DNA of 64,000 nucleotides from Stenocarpella maydis (GCA_002270565.1 NQMI01000054.1:124001-188000); one strand, 5' to 3'. Counted from the first letter of the stretch, positions 32,623-45,131 are shown. Notes: generated from the sequence alone by a model not told the origin. Translations and numbers: made by a program.

Positions 32623-34573
32623 ATGCAGTCAGCCACAGCCGCCAGCCTCCAGGGCTTGAGGAGCCCAGGCAGCCCTGCTGAGCTGCGTGGGTATCCAGCT
32701 ACCAGGGCATACAGGAGGACTTACCTCCTCCGCGTCCTTTTCGGATGGATAATCACAGCAACACTCAGCTTTGCAATCTATTATACCATCTACGCATTTT
32801 CTGAGACCGTAGAAATCATGGACAAAAAGAAGAAGAAGGAGTACAATACCCTCATCACCGCCCTTTCTATCCTTCTCAGTTTGTCCGTCAGCGCTTTTGT
32901 CGACAGGACAATACGAGATGCACGATGGTGGTTCCTGAGTCTCCGCTTCAGGCCCAGGCGCACCGTAAGCAGCACACACCACGCGAATCGGATTAGACCA
33001 CTGCTGATTCTGAATCCTTAATCTAGGTTGAGCTCATTTTGCAGGCAAACGGAATTGTTTCCGTTTTCATACTTTCCACCAGGTCGAAGAGGTACACCAT
33101 ATACATCGCGGCGCTGTTGTGGTTTCTCTTAGCAATTGTAAGTTGCTGCCACGCCGTGAAATGGCTCATGATTGCTTGCTCATGCTCCAAACCAGGCGTC
33201 TCAAATCGGCCTTGCTACCCTTGGGCTTTGTTATTCGGTCGAGGATGCGGACAAGTTGGCTTTGGTAAACACCCCCGGAACCGTTCTCGTGCCTGATATG
33301 AGTTCCATCCGAACCTTCAGCACTGTTGTGGCCGGCCAGAACTACTCAAGCGCAGGAGCCCAAGAATACACCGCAAATAGGTAGGGAATTCCCAGAGATT
33401 ATTTGGCCCGGCGTTCTGCTGACCCGCGGCGCATTCAGTTACGGCTCCATGTCCCTCACGTATGTGGAGGGTACCCCTGATGCTGTACCTCATCGAGGGG
33501 ATCTGCGGGTGGCATCGGACCCTCGAATATTCTGCGATACGCCACAATGTCAATACGTCTTCTCGGAGAGGAACACTCCGCCCCCAGATCTCCCTCAAGA
33601 TGCCGACTTCCAGCCAATCGTCGTTGCCACAAACCGCAAGATCCACAGCGACGGTACATGCAGCGGCTATAAAGTCATTGCCGGCGGAGACGGCACAAGC
33701 AAGAACATCACCATCGACGCCGGGGGTGGTGCCAGCCGAACAATCCAGATTCCCTTTGCTGGAGGCATGAACCAGACCACCTACATGACCAACACTTCCG
33801 TGACCTGCGGGACCGGCTGCGGCGTCGTAGCAGCCTTCGAAGCAGCTCCGGCCACGTCGTGGTTCTACACCTGCAACGTGACCGTCGGGCCCGTCACCAA
33901 CGACACGCAGCCAGCGCACCAAGTATCGGACAATGTCCGACTTCTCGCGGCGCAGGGGATCGCACTGCAGGGCTATGCCGTGCTATCATTTGTCGACGAC
34001 CAGCGGTCCCAATACCAGAGCTACCCAGCCGAGACTGCGTTCGGGCTGGCCGCCGGCGGCGACGTGGGCGTCATGGCCCAGAGGTTGTCTCGGTTCGCAA
34101 TCGGCGTCATCGCCGCGACTGCTTCCTCCAACAACGACCTGACCGTCCAAGGATATCCGCCAGTCAGGGGGTCGCGGCTCAAGGTGGACCACTGGGACTA
34201 TATATCATTGATTCTGCTAGCGGCTGTGATCGCGCAGCTCGTCCTGAGTCTCGTTCTGGCTTACATGTCTTTCAGGGTCATCATCCCGCCAGAGGGCCTC
34301 GTTGAGATTGCACAACTACTTAGGCCAATGGCGCTGACGACCAACATTTTATATCGTGGAGAGGCGGGAGAGAAGACTATATTGGAGGACTCGGCTTGCC
34401 GTTACTCCTCTAAGGGGTACTGCCCTGAATGCAGGTGGATCTACAAGCACAAGCTTATCTCCGAAGACGGCATACACGATCTATATATGGAGCATCTCCC
34501 ATGTGCCGCCCAGGTGGAGAGCGGTTATAAAAAGATAAGGGAGGGCCCAGATAACGAGGGCGAACGCAGATGA
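32623..34573 (+). CDS. hypothetical multi-pass membrane protein with large lumenal domain
   Basis: Four exons, 32623-32964, 33045-33137, 33196-33380 and 33439-34573, give 584 residues; all junctions keep frame. Helices: LLRVLFGWIITATLSFAIYY, LITALSILLSLSVSAFV, and YIAALLWFLLAI spliced to ASQIGLATLGLCY in exons 2-3. A roughly 350-residue polar domain follows with many N-x-S/T sites and paired cysteines (CDTPQC, CGTGC), suggesting a lumenal or extracellular location. A last helix ISLILLAAVIAQLVLSLVLAYM precedes a cytosolic tail with CRYSSKGYCPECRW. The layout recalls large fungal membrane proteins of unknown function such as DUF3176 (compare the gene at 48300-50088), but I do not claim membership. 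Confidence 0.75.
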
Positions 34574-36270
34574 AAAACATATACAGAACCGTTAGAGAAT
34601 AGAGGCAGATAGAGGGCGCCACAGGGTAAAGCGAAACTAGAATTGAGCTTATTAAGAAACTTGACTTGGTAAGAAATTATTTCCCTCGCTTGCCCATGGT
34701 CGTGCGTGCCATCTTGAAACAGTCCCGCGCTCTTGTGCCCGGTTTGTCGTCACAACCACCCAGGCAGCCTGGTACCCTATTAACTGCGGACGGGAGTGAC
34801 CTAAGCTTGCGAGTGGCTCTTATGGCTATGATTTAAGTTATACACTGTGGTAAATATTTCTGTGCCTTACCTCCCTAAACCAGTGTTGTTAAAATATTAG
34901 AATGGATCAACATAAATCCGGGAGAAGGGCTAATAAAGCTCTCCTTCCTATCTATCCTCCACCAATTACGGTACATATGTACCCACTACGACCCGCTATA
35001 TAAACGCCTACGCTTCACCTACAGACCATAAACACTTAGCTCTCTCTCCTCACGCAACAACTAGTTATGTCCTCGTATCCGTAGTCATGCTGTGAGACAA
35101 CCCCTTCCTCCCTCTGGAGGAACCTCCTTCTTCCTTCCTCTCTAGAGGTCCTCCCTTCCCTGATCCCTAGGGCACTCCTCGCAAGTGCTTCGGGTCGCAT
35201 CATCTGCGCTTCTGCCTGGTGTTGTTCACTACGCCCCACTAATCCTGCCAACACGCGCCAGAGTCAGGGCCCAGGTGACACTGCAGAACAGATGGCATCG
35301 AGCTGGGGCATGTCCCGGGCGAAATGCATCCAGGTTAACTCCGAAATTTCGCACTCGGCTGCTCGGTTAACCGGCTTTGAGAGGGCTTCGGACCTTGTAT
35401 GCCCGCGCAATGCGGGGAATTCACTATTTTGTCACAAAGTTTGACCATTTTGGAAGCCTGGCCGAACCACGGGCCAGTCACAAGTCTTCCAAACTGGCAG
35501 GCTGGCGGCGGGTACGCTGCATGCAGGTGAGGCGGGAGAATTCGTGTCTAGACATGCTACTCACTGCAGATCAGCGGGGGACTTTCCAATGTTTACACAG
35601 TATCATTGCTCGACTGAGTGTAGGAGGTATGGTTCAGGAGCGTCTGAGGACCTCACGTTCGCTCTGAGGGCGATGGACATGGTCCGATGATACTGAAACC
35701 AGTGCTTCAGTGCACCACAAATCTCAATAGTGAATCTGTAAATCTGAAGCACCGATAGACCGGTTTACTGAGTAGCAGCGTCCGCCAGGCAACGACTCGG
35801 AGGCTGAGATATTAAATGCTGGGTCGCCTATCCCCACCAATGCCCAAGTTACCCATACGGAATCATACATCGGGAAAGCTCGGACGGTTTGAGTTGAGGT
35901 GCTACAGAAGATGTACCTGTATCGCCCTGATTGCTTGGTAATTGTGTCGTACTTGAAGTGGCGTTGCTCGCTACTTAAGGTTGTGTGGAATCCGCCAGCT
36001 GGCTATACATATGTACTGTGGGCCCGCGGATACGCACAGGTGCCTATCGAGATAGCAAAGCCGTGCCACGACGTGTTCCAATGCATAATGCATTCGAGTA
36101 GTTTTCAGCTGAAGAATTGTGTGATGCGGCTCCGCATGTTGGTGTTGCGGATAAATGGGCCTTCACGAACTTGGCAGCCTTGAACGAGTTTCTGAAGTCA
36201 CCCAAACCATTAATTTGTAACCATGAACATTAATACTATAGTGTTTCGAGATATCGTCCGGCCATTCTAG
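34574..36270. other. intergenic
   Basis: No gene recognised. A CT-rich block at about 35040-35160 could be promoter-like. The region ends at a TTCTAG acceptor that starts the first visible exon of the ankyrin/CorA gene. Confidence 0.4.
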
Positions 36271-38877
36271 GAAAGTGGAACCACCAACCACTCACGCAGA
36301 CACTGCGCCCTCAATTGTCCCACAGCCCGTTATGCGGACACCAACTCTCCAAGATGGGAATTTCCATTCTCACGATATCTCTCAAGAAGCTTCCAGGCAC
36401 AACAGCGAGAGCCGGATCCAGGGGCTGTCGGGTGCAGTTCAGAGTTTCGACTCGCAGCTTGTTGAAGGCAACGACTTGTGGCAGCAGAACCCTCTTCTAT
36501 ATACCGTGATGGCGATGCCGGGCGGGTCGGAGGATAACCCAGAGTTGGCAACACACAGAGTCAACATTTTGAATTCTGCGAAAGCTCTGATAGGAAAGGC
36601 CCCAGCCGCAATGAAGAGCACGATCATTGACAAAACCCGACGTCTATCAGGGTAAAACACCGTTACACTGGGCCGCAAGTTTGCCATTTTCAGAGAGTCT
36701 CGTTACGCTCTTACTCCAGGAAGGCGCCTCTGTGCACATTAAAGACATTGACGGCAGAACACCTCTGCATCATGCCGCTGTCAATTCAGCTGGAGATACC
36801 ATCTTGGAGTATCTTATTAATAAAGGTGCCTCCATCAACGAACAGGATGGCAATGGTCAAACACCTCTGCATCTTGCAGCTGCAAATCTTTGCGAGCAGA
36901 CCACACGAATTTTGGTAGAACACGGGGCCAATTGCATGTCCTATGATATCTACCTCCGCACACCTTTGGACTGTGCACGAGGAGCGAAACCATCGACGGC
37001 CGACGAAAGGTCAGAGTCCACCATGCAGGCCTGGCAAGCCATCATCAAAATGCTCGCGGACTGTGGGGCCAAGAACCGCGGGGCTGTAGGTCTGCAAACA
37101 GCCAATGAGGAGGCTTCAAGCCACGCTTTCTCGTGCAATTTATACGTCTTCACAAATCTGACCACTTATGTCAATACCTGGGCAGCATACGAGAAGCCTG
37201 TGGCTGAGGTGTTTCAAGAGCCCGGGTCTTGGTTGGGAGAGCTTCTTCGTCAACAAAGTCCCCAACAGCAACCCCAATCCCAAGCAAACCAAACTCCAAG
37301 ATAAGAAGCCAACATGACTGGCAGCTGCTATCTGACATCTTGGATACACCTCCCGGCGAACAATGTAGGTGGGCCCAAAAATGATTTCCGGCTCCTCCAC
37401 GCCATCATTTCCCTCCACATTTATTGGGCTCATAAGCCTGAGAGAGCAACCACTTCAAATTTTCTGACCTGCAGCCTAGCTCAGATGGATCGAACAAGCG
37501 GCATGGATCATTTTTGGTAACGAGAATGCCAGGAGCTCTTACGCCATGATGTATCCGAATATGCCGGACCTTCTTACAACTGTCCTTGGCTTCATTGGCT
37601 ACATGGAAACAGGTGGAAGGCTGTCACGGCCGGGCTTCTACGTGAGAAAACCTCTGCAAGCAGTCTATAGCCCACTGCCTCGAAGGTTTTACACTGACAA
37701 CTTTCAGGTACCCGAAGGGGCTCACTCATTTCCCACAGTACAATGCTTCGTAGTAAGTCAATCCCTTGCTACTTCTCTCAGCTCAAAAAAAAGCTAACCA
37801 CCACGACATCAAACAGCTCCCAGTGCTCGACGTTAATACTCGCGCGCCTTTGCATATTCGCCATCAGTATTCCGGGAACCATGAAATTCGCAGACGCCAG
37901 TGCCTTCAAAACATGGTCGAGAGTATGAGTTCAGAGCATTGGCCCGAAGAAGTACGAGAAAATATGAAGGCTATGAACCATCTTTGCAAGGATAAGGATC
38001 ATGGTCACCGTGTGCTCTTCCTGGAACAGACGTTGGATGAGTACTGTCATGAGCTCTTGCGTCACCAGTTCGATCTGCTAAAGTGCCGAGATGCAGACCA
38101 GGTTCTCACTCGCAGTCAGTACCGGACCGAGGGGAAATTAACTGGAAAGCCTTCCGATTTCAAGAGAGAACAAACACAAAATAGCTGCAGTGACCCTCAA
38201 ACAGACGATCGAAGGGCTGTTCTCGTTGTGTCTCAGCTGGTGATCTGGAGATTTGGAGGTTCGTTATCTTCGCGCACGTGTTCGGTGGACCCTTCTGCCG
38301 ACGTCATACCATTGTGAATGGAGAGAAACCGTGTGAGCTAACAACCCTCAGATGTCATTATCACCATGTATGCTGGTGGTATGAACTTCTCGTCACCAAA
38401 TATACGCACTTTGCGACAGTTTGTTTCCTGGCGGTTCAGTTTAACCAAAATCGAAGTGCCAACAGCAGATGCTATCGCCACGGCATTAGTGCAAATCATA
38501 CTTGAGGAGTCGGTGAAGCAGAAACCCGTTATAGACTGTGACCCAAAGTATGGGTCGACGACTCGGCTGCTGGACGGGGCTGGCTGTTTTGCCAGTGAGA
38601 TTGATTGCGAGGCAAGTCGCGGTTGGGCATCCTGGGTATGAAGCCCAAACATCAAGGACAAACACTAATTCATCCCCGAAATTAGTCCCAAGCAGTCATA
38701 GCATCGTTCGAGACATACAAAGACACGCTGGGGCAAGTGGACACTACGTATAAGGAGTCCGTGAAAGAGGAAACAGACATCCTCCTGAGACTTGACGATA
38801 TTCTTAGTGAGCTAGCGATGATAAGGCGAGTTAAAGAAGATGCGAGGCTTGTGGCCATGGACCTTTACAATGACAGT

Positions 38878-38885
38878 ACACAATA
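38878..38885 (+). repeat. target-site duplication, left copy (ACACAATA)
   Basis: ACACAATA directly precedes the element and recurs at 41788-41795 directly after it. Removing the element and one copy rejoins the host reading frame without a change. Confidence 0.9.
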
Positions 38886-38928
38886 GAGAACGGAGATTCG
38901 CAAGGCAGAAAACGGAGGGTACAAGGCA
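38886..38928 (+). repeat. MULE left terminal inverted repeat
   Basis: 43 bp matching the reverse complement of 41745-41787 without mismatch by eye; weaker similarity continues inward for about 20 bp. Confidence 0.9.
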
Positions 38929-41744
38929 ATAAGTACCCCCAGCCAATCAGAGCGCTCCATTCAACCTTATACACCACCCCAACCAGGTGCCTTTTATGCC
39001 CTTCATCTGCAGACCTGCCAAACCCCCTTCACCCACCAAACAACACTCCCTCGCCAACCACCCATCATATATAATACTGGCCAAATACTTCTTGCAATTA
39101 ATAGTTTAGCCATTAGAGATACATCATCACCAGTTAGAATCAAATTTTTTAGTATTATAGTGATAATATAGGCCCCTAACTATACCCGCCTTAAGGCGCA
39201 GTAGCAGGCAGACTATTACAACTGGAATGCCCATATTACCGCTATAAACAATAGACTCCCAGTACTTTACCAACCTCCTGAGTACCTAAGACTTTTCTAT
39301 AATGGATATAATACTTATGAGGACCTTAAAGTTGAGTTAAATAAAGTTATAAAGCAAGCTAGCTATATAATAATTAAGGTGGATTCTGGCCCTGTATATA
39401 TAAGTCTATAGTATAGCCGTAGCACTAAACGCCCAACTACTATAATAATACACTCTTCCTCCATAATTAAAGCCAACTGTGGCTGGTTAGCACTTGCCCA
39501 CTATACTAAGAAGACTGCTAGCAAATGGGTCCTTTAGCTTAACAATATAGAGTACCAGTCTTACGGCCCTTAAGAAGTCAGTAGAGCCCAGTGTGGCTGG
39601 GTTAAACTAATAGAAGCCCAGCGTGAATTCCTCACTCATACCGCCAAAGACCTCTTAATGGCAAAGCTGAAGAAGCTTAAGTAGGCACTCTGATGATAGT
39701 ATCCTGATGTTATTATGGGACCAAATATAATGAAGGACTAGCTGGCAGGCTGGCGGAAGGAGAAGCAAGGAATCTGTACTCTCATATAAGCCTTACTAAA
39801 CTTACTTGAGAAGAAGGGATATTAGTACTGCTTTGCAACTAATAGTAATGATAATGTTATGGGCATCTTTTAGTATATAAGGGAATAGTTAGCATGGATT
39901 TAAGAGAATTGCTTCATATAGTGCCTCTTGCTTGATTATACATATTTAATAAACAATAAGAAGATACTATACTTCTAGGGCACTTATATAACCCATATGA
40001 GGAAGAACTTGCCCCTATTCTAAGGCATTATTGATAGCAAGAAGGAACCTAACTTCTAATGGCTTCTGGAGTAAGTTTATAGCCTCCTCCGCTACTGCCA
40101 AGCTAACGACCCAATGGTCTTTATAATAGACTATAATACTGCCCTAATTAACGCCCTTAGCTACGAATTCCCCCAGGCACGTTACCAACTCTGCCTCTTC
40201 CATATTAATGCTAATATTAAGTTAAATATTAAGAAGTGGAAGAAGCTATAAGCGATAGTAGAAGAAGATGAAGGGGAGGAAGCAGAAGAGGAGAAAGCCG
40301 GCAAGGTAGAAGATGAAGTCTTGCTGGGTGTACTAGGGAGAAATAAAGCTATGATACCTATAAAGGTCCCTAAATTAGAGGATATCCCTTATATTTATTA
40401 GGCTTTATTTAACCTTCTGAAGATTATGGAATTCTTAACTAATTATAAGATTTATAATATAGCTTGGTAGCGCTTATAAGAGAAGTTCTCAGACCAGGTA
40501 GTGATTATTAACTACCTTTAGACTTAGTATGTTAATAAAGGGGAGAAGATTATTACTAAATGGGCTGCATATAAGACCTGCAAAATCCTTAACTTCAGCT
40601 TATATATGACCTCCTTTATGGAGGCTATACATTAGAAGCTAAAGGTTTATCTCGGCTATAGAATGGGTAACGTTTTCTACCTAATTAAGGCTGCTCATGA
40701 GATAATAGAGGATAGTTCTTGTGCCCTATGCTCTAAGGAGGCCCGTTAGAAGATATTATCACTAGAGAAGTTTAATGGGCAGAAGTAGCTTGGTAAGCTT
40801 CTACTTTAGGTATTATGGGCGGCCCTTGAGCTTCTCCTGATGATGAGAAGTCATGCGAAGCAAATGTTTTAGGGGCAGGTCCTATGGGGCAACTGCTTGC
40901 TAATAATATACATTTGCCGTATCTATACTTAATATAGCTTACCCTATGCAAGCTAAATTGCTAATAGTAAGGAAGCCGGCCACCCTCTCGAGAGAGAAGA
41001 TATTTATAAGTCTTACTAGCTAGATTATAACCTCTTAATTGGAAACCCTCTTCTAGCAGTTCTTAAGCTAAATAGGGTTACTATAATAAAGGGAAGACCT
41101 CATGATAAGAGTATATTTGGTGCAGATAAAGATAGCATTCTTATAACCCATGGGAAGGCCATAATGGGCAAGAAGATAGCCTCAACAACCACCAGTCTGG
41201 GTAGTAGGGTAGGTAACAAGACGAGGGCAACAACAACCTCTATATAATGTATTAACTTAGCATTCGAGTGGAATGACGAGACCCTCTAGTCATTAGACAA
41301 GAAGGACTCCCGTAGTAGGAAGAACCAGTAAAAAGCCATCCAACGGGACCAGTAGTTGGCAGCAGGGCTCACGAAGCCACCAACTCGCCAGCTTCCGAAG
41401 CAACATTCTGCAGAGATAGCCTCGCCAGCAACAACGGCCTTAACATTAGAGCCAACAGCCAAGAAGCCCCATACGAGGGCTCGTGAGACCATTAACCAGC
41501 TGCCACAGGTAGAGTTAACTATAGAGGACCTTATCAGCAACAAGAAGGAGACCCAGGAGGAGATTATGGTGCTTGGGTACAAGGAGGAACGGCTTAGGTA
41601 ACAAAGAAAGTAGCAAAACACTAAGGCCAGAAGTCACGATAGTAGCAACGATATGCAATAGATGTGTAGTTAATAACTGTGTATTTCTATTATGTATGGC
41701 GAGCTCATAGTGCAAATTAAGGTTGGCGCACTAGGGATACATGC

Positions 41745-41787
41745 TGCCTTGTACCCTCCGTTTTCTGCCTTGCGAATCTCCGTTCTC
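41745..41787 (-). repeat. MULE right terminal inverted repeat
   Basis: Inverted copy of 38886-38928, ending CTCCGTTCTC at the target duplication. Confidence 0.9.
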
Positions 41788-42457
41788 ACACAATATGCTA
41801 TGGTGGATTCCTGGATGGAGCGAGGCAGGAGTAAGCTGAAACGCCTAGAGGATGATGCGTCAAGGGTCAGGAAATCGGTAAGTTGTCTCTCATACTATTT
41901 CTTCTAGACTGACACAAGCTGACTCGGGCAATACAGCTTGTTACGCTGCTCAGTCTTAAGCAGCGAGAAATCAACGCGGAGAGTCTCATTAACTCTGAGC
42001 TTCAATCTCAGATTCTCTTTGTCTTCACAGCGGCAACTGTGCTCTTTGTAATGCCACCCTTCTCCTCTCTCCTCCTCAGATACCCATTCTACTCTTCTCT
42101 CAGTATACTGACTAGTAGAAGACACCGCTTTCATGGGTCTCCAGCCTGCTGGCCCTCGATATCAAAGGTTTCACACCAGATGATTCAAAATGGAGCATCA
42201 GAGCTACGGCAGTGGCATCCTGTAAGTCCAAGAAACCACAGGATCTGTCAAATTACGGTACTAATTTTTGTCCCTCGTCAGCCGCCACCGTGGCTAGTTT
42301 CGTTTCTCTGATGCTGCTGTGCTTACTGACTTGGCGCTGGGAGCCAGTGCGCAGGTTTATATCTCAACAGCGCATCAAGGATTTCAAAGTTCGGAAGAAA
42401 CCCCCAGTCGGGTCGTTCAACAGAACTAAGCCTGAAGCCCCCGTGTCACCTGTCTGA

Positions 42458-43227
42458 CATTCGGAAAATTCTTGAGAGAATCAACGACCCATGGATTAGG
42501 GGCCAAAAGGGTGGTGAGCGAGTCCTAACATTTCGACCTGTTCTAACCTTGGCTGAGTTGGGATATTCAGTATGGAATGATAGACAGACAACTTGCGGGG
42601 AAAGATTTAAGAAACGAAATGTGAAAACGTAATCGGCCCAGCCAAGATACTATTTGGTCTGCACGAGAGGGTTGGGACTCAAACCAAGACACATCTTAAG
42701 TGGTGAAACCACATCCGCCTCAGAAAGGGCTCAGATCCCTATCCTCGTTGTCAAACACCGCGGGGCGCTCATTGGTCGATCCTATTACCACTACAGCCTT
42801 ACCAGGATCTCAAGAAGCCTCTGGAAGAGCGCATAACATCCCGGGATTTCATGGATGGAGTCGTGTAACTCATTATGAAGATCCTCGAGAATACAGATGC
42901 AGCATCGGTATGCACAGCCGTCAGTAAGGAGTACCAGGGCCGTAAAGATGGGGTGGGGGCATTGCCTCGCTGATTGCACCACTGCGGACATGTCAAGAAT
43001 ACAGACAAGGCAACGATTCGCGTCTAAGTCTGGATGATACCCATGATCCCGCCGATAAGATCACCTAGTAGCTCCCAGTAATCAAACCTCTCATCGCGCA
43101 TCATTAGAATATTGCGGGGGCGTGGAAAGGAAAAGAAGTTGATTTCAGAGCGTGGCAAGCGGGCCTGCTGGAGTCATGTCGTGAAGAGAGCAAGAGGAAT
43201 ATCAGAATTGAGCAGATAGAAACCCGC
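42458..43227. other. intergenic with possible gene remnants
   Basis: Short coding-like patches occur (for example the plus-strand EERITSRDFMDGVV at about 42820-42865) but with stops, and no family is recognised. A B-box-like GGTTTGAGTCC on the minus strand near 42680 was considered as a tRNA relic and not accepted. Confidence 0.35.
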
Positions 43228-43295
43228 AGCCAACCAAGGTAAAACGCCGTGACACTGGGCCGCACGCTTTCCATTTTTTTTGATAGTCTCTTTGA
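43228..43295 (+). repeat. diverged copy of the ankyrin-gene segment 36640-36700
   Basis: GGTAAAACGCCGTGACACTG and the following GGGCCGCACGCTTTCCATTT align with the first ankyrin repeat of the upstream gene (GGTAAAACACCGTTACACTG...). In this copy the Leu of TPLH is a TGA stop and a T-run disrupts the frame. A local duplication remnant. Confidence 0.65.
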
Positions 43296-43743
43296 GCTCT
43301 CCGACTACGGAAACCACGAGAAACACCTAGCCACCAGAGTTTCAATCTCGCATGAACAAGCCTTGCGAACCAATGCCTTGAACAAGAGACATACATGTCC
43401 TACCAGCTGTTTGTTGCTCACAACGCAAAGAAAAGTCAAAACATAAATTAATTTTTTAGGAAGAAACAATGCTATCGTGCTAACATTTTAGAGACTTACT
43501 ATGAGCTTCTTCAGCTATTCTTGTCGTTCGTCACAGGAAAGGGAGACCCCGTTACAAAGCTTCCTATGGAACACATCATCGTAATTATGCTACATTCAGG
43601 GGGATATTGATGTTATTATATTTTTAACTAACAAAGCCATTTTTTTAAGTACCGTCAGGAGACACACCAAGTTGCAAGTTCGGGCAAAAAAACTGGAGCA
43701 GAAACCACCCGGAACAGAAAACCATACACCGTTTCTACTAATT

Positions 43744-44680
43744 TCATGCGAAATCACCGCTGAAAAACATCACAAGAACAGCCGAATACGCTGCAAATGC
43801 ACCACAGATCTCTGACCGGCTAGCAGTTCTCGTCACAAACAACGATCCCGCGAAGATCACCGTGAACATTGCAATCAAGCCCAGCGTCAGCCAAAGCCGA
43901 GATGTCGAAGTGTTGTAGGGCGTGAAAATGGGCACCAAGAGCAGGACGGCGGCCGCCAATGTGGCCAGAAGCGACACTGCGAGTCGCAGCCGGTCGTGGG
44001 AAAAGTATCGAATCGTCGGGCAGGTTTGATGAGTGATGGTCGGCTGATGCAGAGGATGTATCGACGGCGGTGACGCTGTCCTAGAGAGCCAAGATAATTT
44101 CGTCCTCAGCAGATTTGTGAGAAGGTCTCGATCTACTGGCTTGGACAAGGAGCTATAGTCTGAAGCTCGGATTTGTGACTTGCTCATGTTGACCGGATAG
44201 AGTGAGCAACTGGCCACGGAGTGTAAGTAAGAATCTGAGGGGATGAATTACAAGTATATTCAGACTATTTGGGTGGGCGAACAGCCCTCTATTTATAGAT
44301 AAATAGTTAACAATTCCTTAGACTTCCCTTAGCTAACGATTTGCTAGCATAGCTAAGGAAGAAGCTTATAGTGGCTAAGGTATAGCCTATAGCTCTTAGT
44401 TATAAGGCTAATTTAGGTATATCACTGGTGTTACTAGGGTATTTTAAGCGGAGAACTCGGAGTAAGTCGTGGGCGCCGGGAACTTCCCAGTCAAAGAGCT
44501 ATCTGGCCGATGGAAATACCTAGACATAGCCGTCATTGTCTGGGTGGATGGAGTTGGCATAGCCAGCAGGGCAAATTCCTGTAACAGAGCTTCTCGATAA
44601 TCCTTTAACGTCGTGCGAATTCTCATCGCAAGGTCAATTCTTCTCTTCCATATAGTTGGCGTCCCATTTATGGGAACTTG
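43744..44680 (-). pseudogene. DUF6594-type membrane protein gene, split by an AT-rich block
   Basis: The C-terminal part (43744-44187) encodes two or three helices (LRLAVSLLATLAAAVLLLVP, LWLTLGLIAMFTVIFAGSLF, ICGAFAAYSAVLVMFF), the usual ending of fungal DUF6594 proteins with the preceding YFSHDRL. The N-terminal helical part of the same family lies upstream on the same strand at about 44444-44680 (KRRIDLAMRIRTTLKDYREA and LLQEFALLAMPTPS). Between them (about 44220-44440) is AT-rich, stop-rich DNA too degraded to be a normal intron. A reduced 147-residue protein from the ATG at 44187 (MSKSQIRASDYSSLSK) could still be made, but the family's N-terminal helices would be missing. Confidence 0.6.
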
Positions 44681-44689
44681 AGCTGCGGA

Positions 44690-45131
44690 TTGCTCAAAGA
44701 ATTCTCAGTCATGACGGCCATGGCCCCGGCCCCGGCGCGGTTACTACTACAGAGACGAGTTCGCGACTTCCTCGCCGACTCCATCTTCCCAGGGACCCGC
44801 ATGCTACGGATCGAACCTACAGCAGCCCATAGCACAAGCGCACTTTCAAAATATAAGCAGCGGCATAAACGACTACACAAGTCTGCGCCCGGCAGCACTC
44901 TCGCCGTAGTATAAGAGCGATAGGCTCTACTTAACCAATAGAGAAACTACTAATATAGAGTATAATGCAATCATCACGGAAATAATCATTTTCTAGGATA
45001 ATATGCTTTAAGCATGATTACTAGTCTTTATATTCCTACTATCGTGCCTCTAACTCTTATGGGGAATCCAATAAAGATGAATACATTAAGTTCAAGAATA
45101 TTACCTATATAATACCTGCGCGTAACCTTTA
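44690..45131. other. intergenic
   Basis: No intact gene; short frames on both strands at 44668-44914 overlap and lack motifs. It ends at TA (45130-45131), the target dinucleotide of the next element. Confidence 0.4.

Larger units (their letters stand above)
38886..41787 (+). mobile_element. Mutator-like (MULE) DNA transposon, RIP-degraded
   Basis: The 2902-bp element is bounded by 43-bp terminal inverted repeats starting GAGAACGGAGATTCGC and an 8-bp target duplication. On the plus strand a decayed transposase can be read if TAG is taken for ancestral CAG or TGG: around 39840-40250 there are a DYTY-type first catalytic Asp strand, an LPLFQGIID strand, a second Asp in VFIIDYNTAL, and a YEFPQARYQLCLFHIN segment with the C/H end typical of MULE transposases. 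The body is AT-rich with dozens of stops, as RIP leaves. No intact protein. hAT also gives 8-bp duplications, but the DDE-region motifs favour MULE (compare Fusarium Hop). Confidence 0.8.
36271..42457 (+). pseudogene. ankyrin-repeat/CorA-like membrane protein gene, split by a MULE transposon
   Basis: The N-terminal exon (36271 to about 36650) leads into at least three ankyrin repeats (GKTPLHWAAS, DGRTPLHHAAVN, GNGQTPLHLAAAN) at 36650-36990. Further exons have the fungal CorA-like pattern: SWIHLPANN (to 37364), then LRWIEQAAWIIFGN (from 37480), TLDEYCHELLRHQ with CRDADQVLTR, AVLVVSQLVIW, and FETYKDTLGQVDTTYKES. After the transposon the frame resumes exactly at YAMVDSWMERGRSKLKRLEDD, and after an intron LVTLLSLKQRE leads to the first CorA helix (FVFTAATVLF), TPLSWVSSLLALDIKGF, and the second helix (VASFVSLMLLCLLTW), ending at 42457. 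The GMN motif is not evident, so magnesium transport is doubtful. Other lesions are an in-frame TAA at 37302-37304 and an unexplained frame change near 36650. No ATG was identified upstream. Confidence 0.8.

Noticed and set aside
42654..42720. tRNA-like sequence with a B-box-like GGTTTGAGTCC and an AAG in a possible anticodon loop (minus strand)
   Set aside because: Anticodon and acceptor stems do not pair, and a Leu tRNA would need a long variable arm that is absent.
44790..44850. Perfect B-box word GGTTCGATCC on the minus strand
   Set aside because: The flanking bases do not form a T stem or a cloverleaf.
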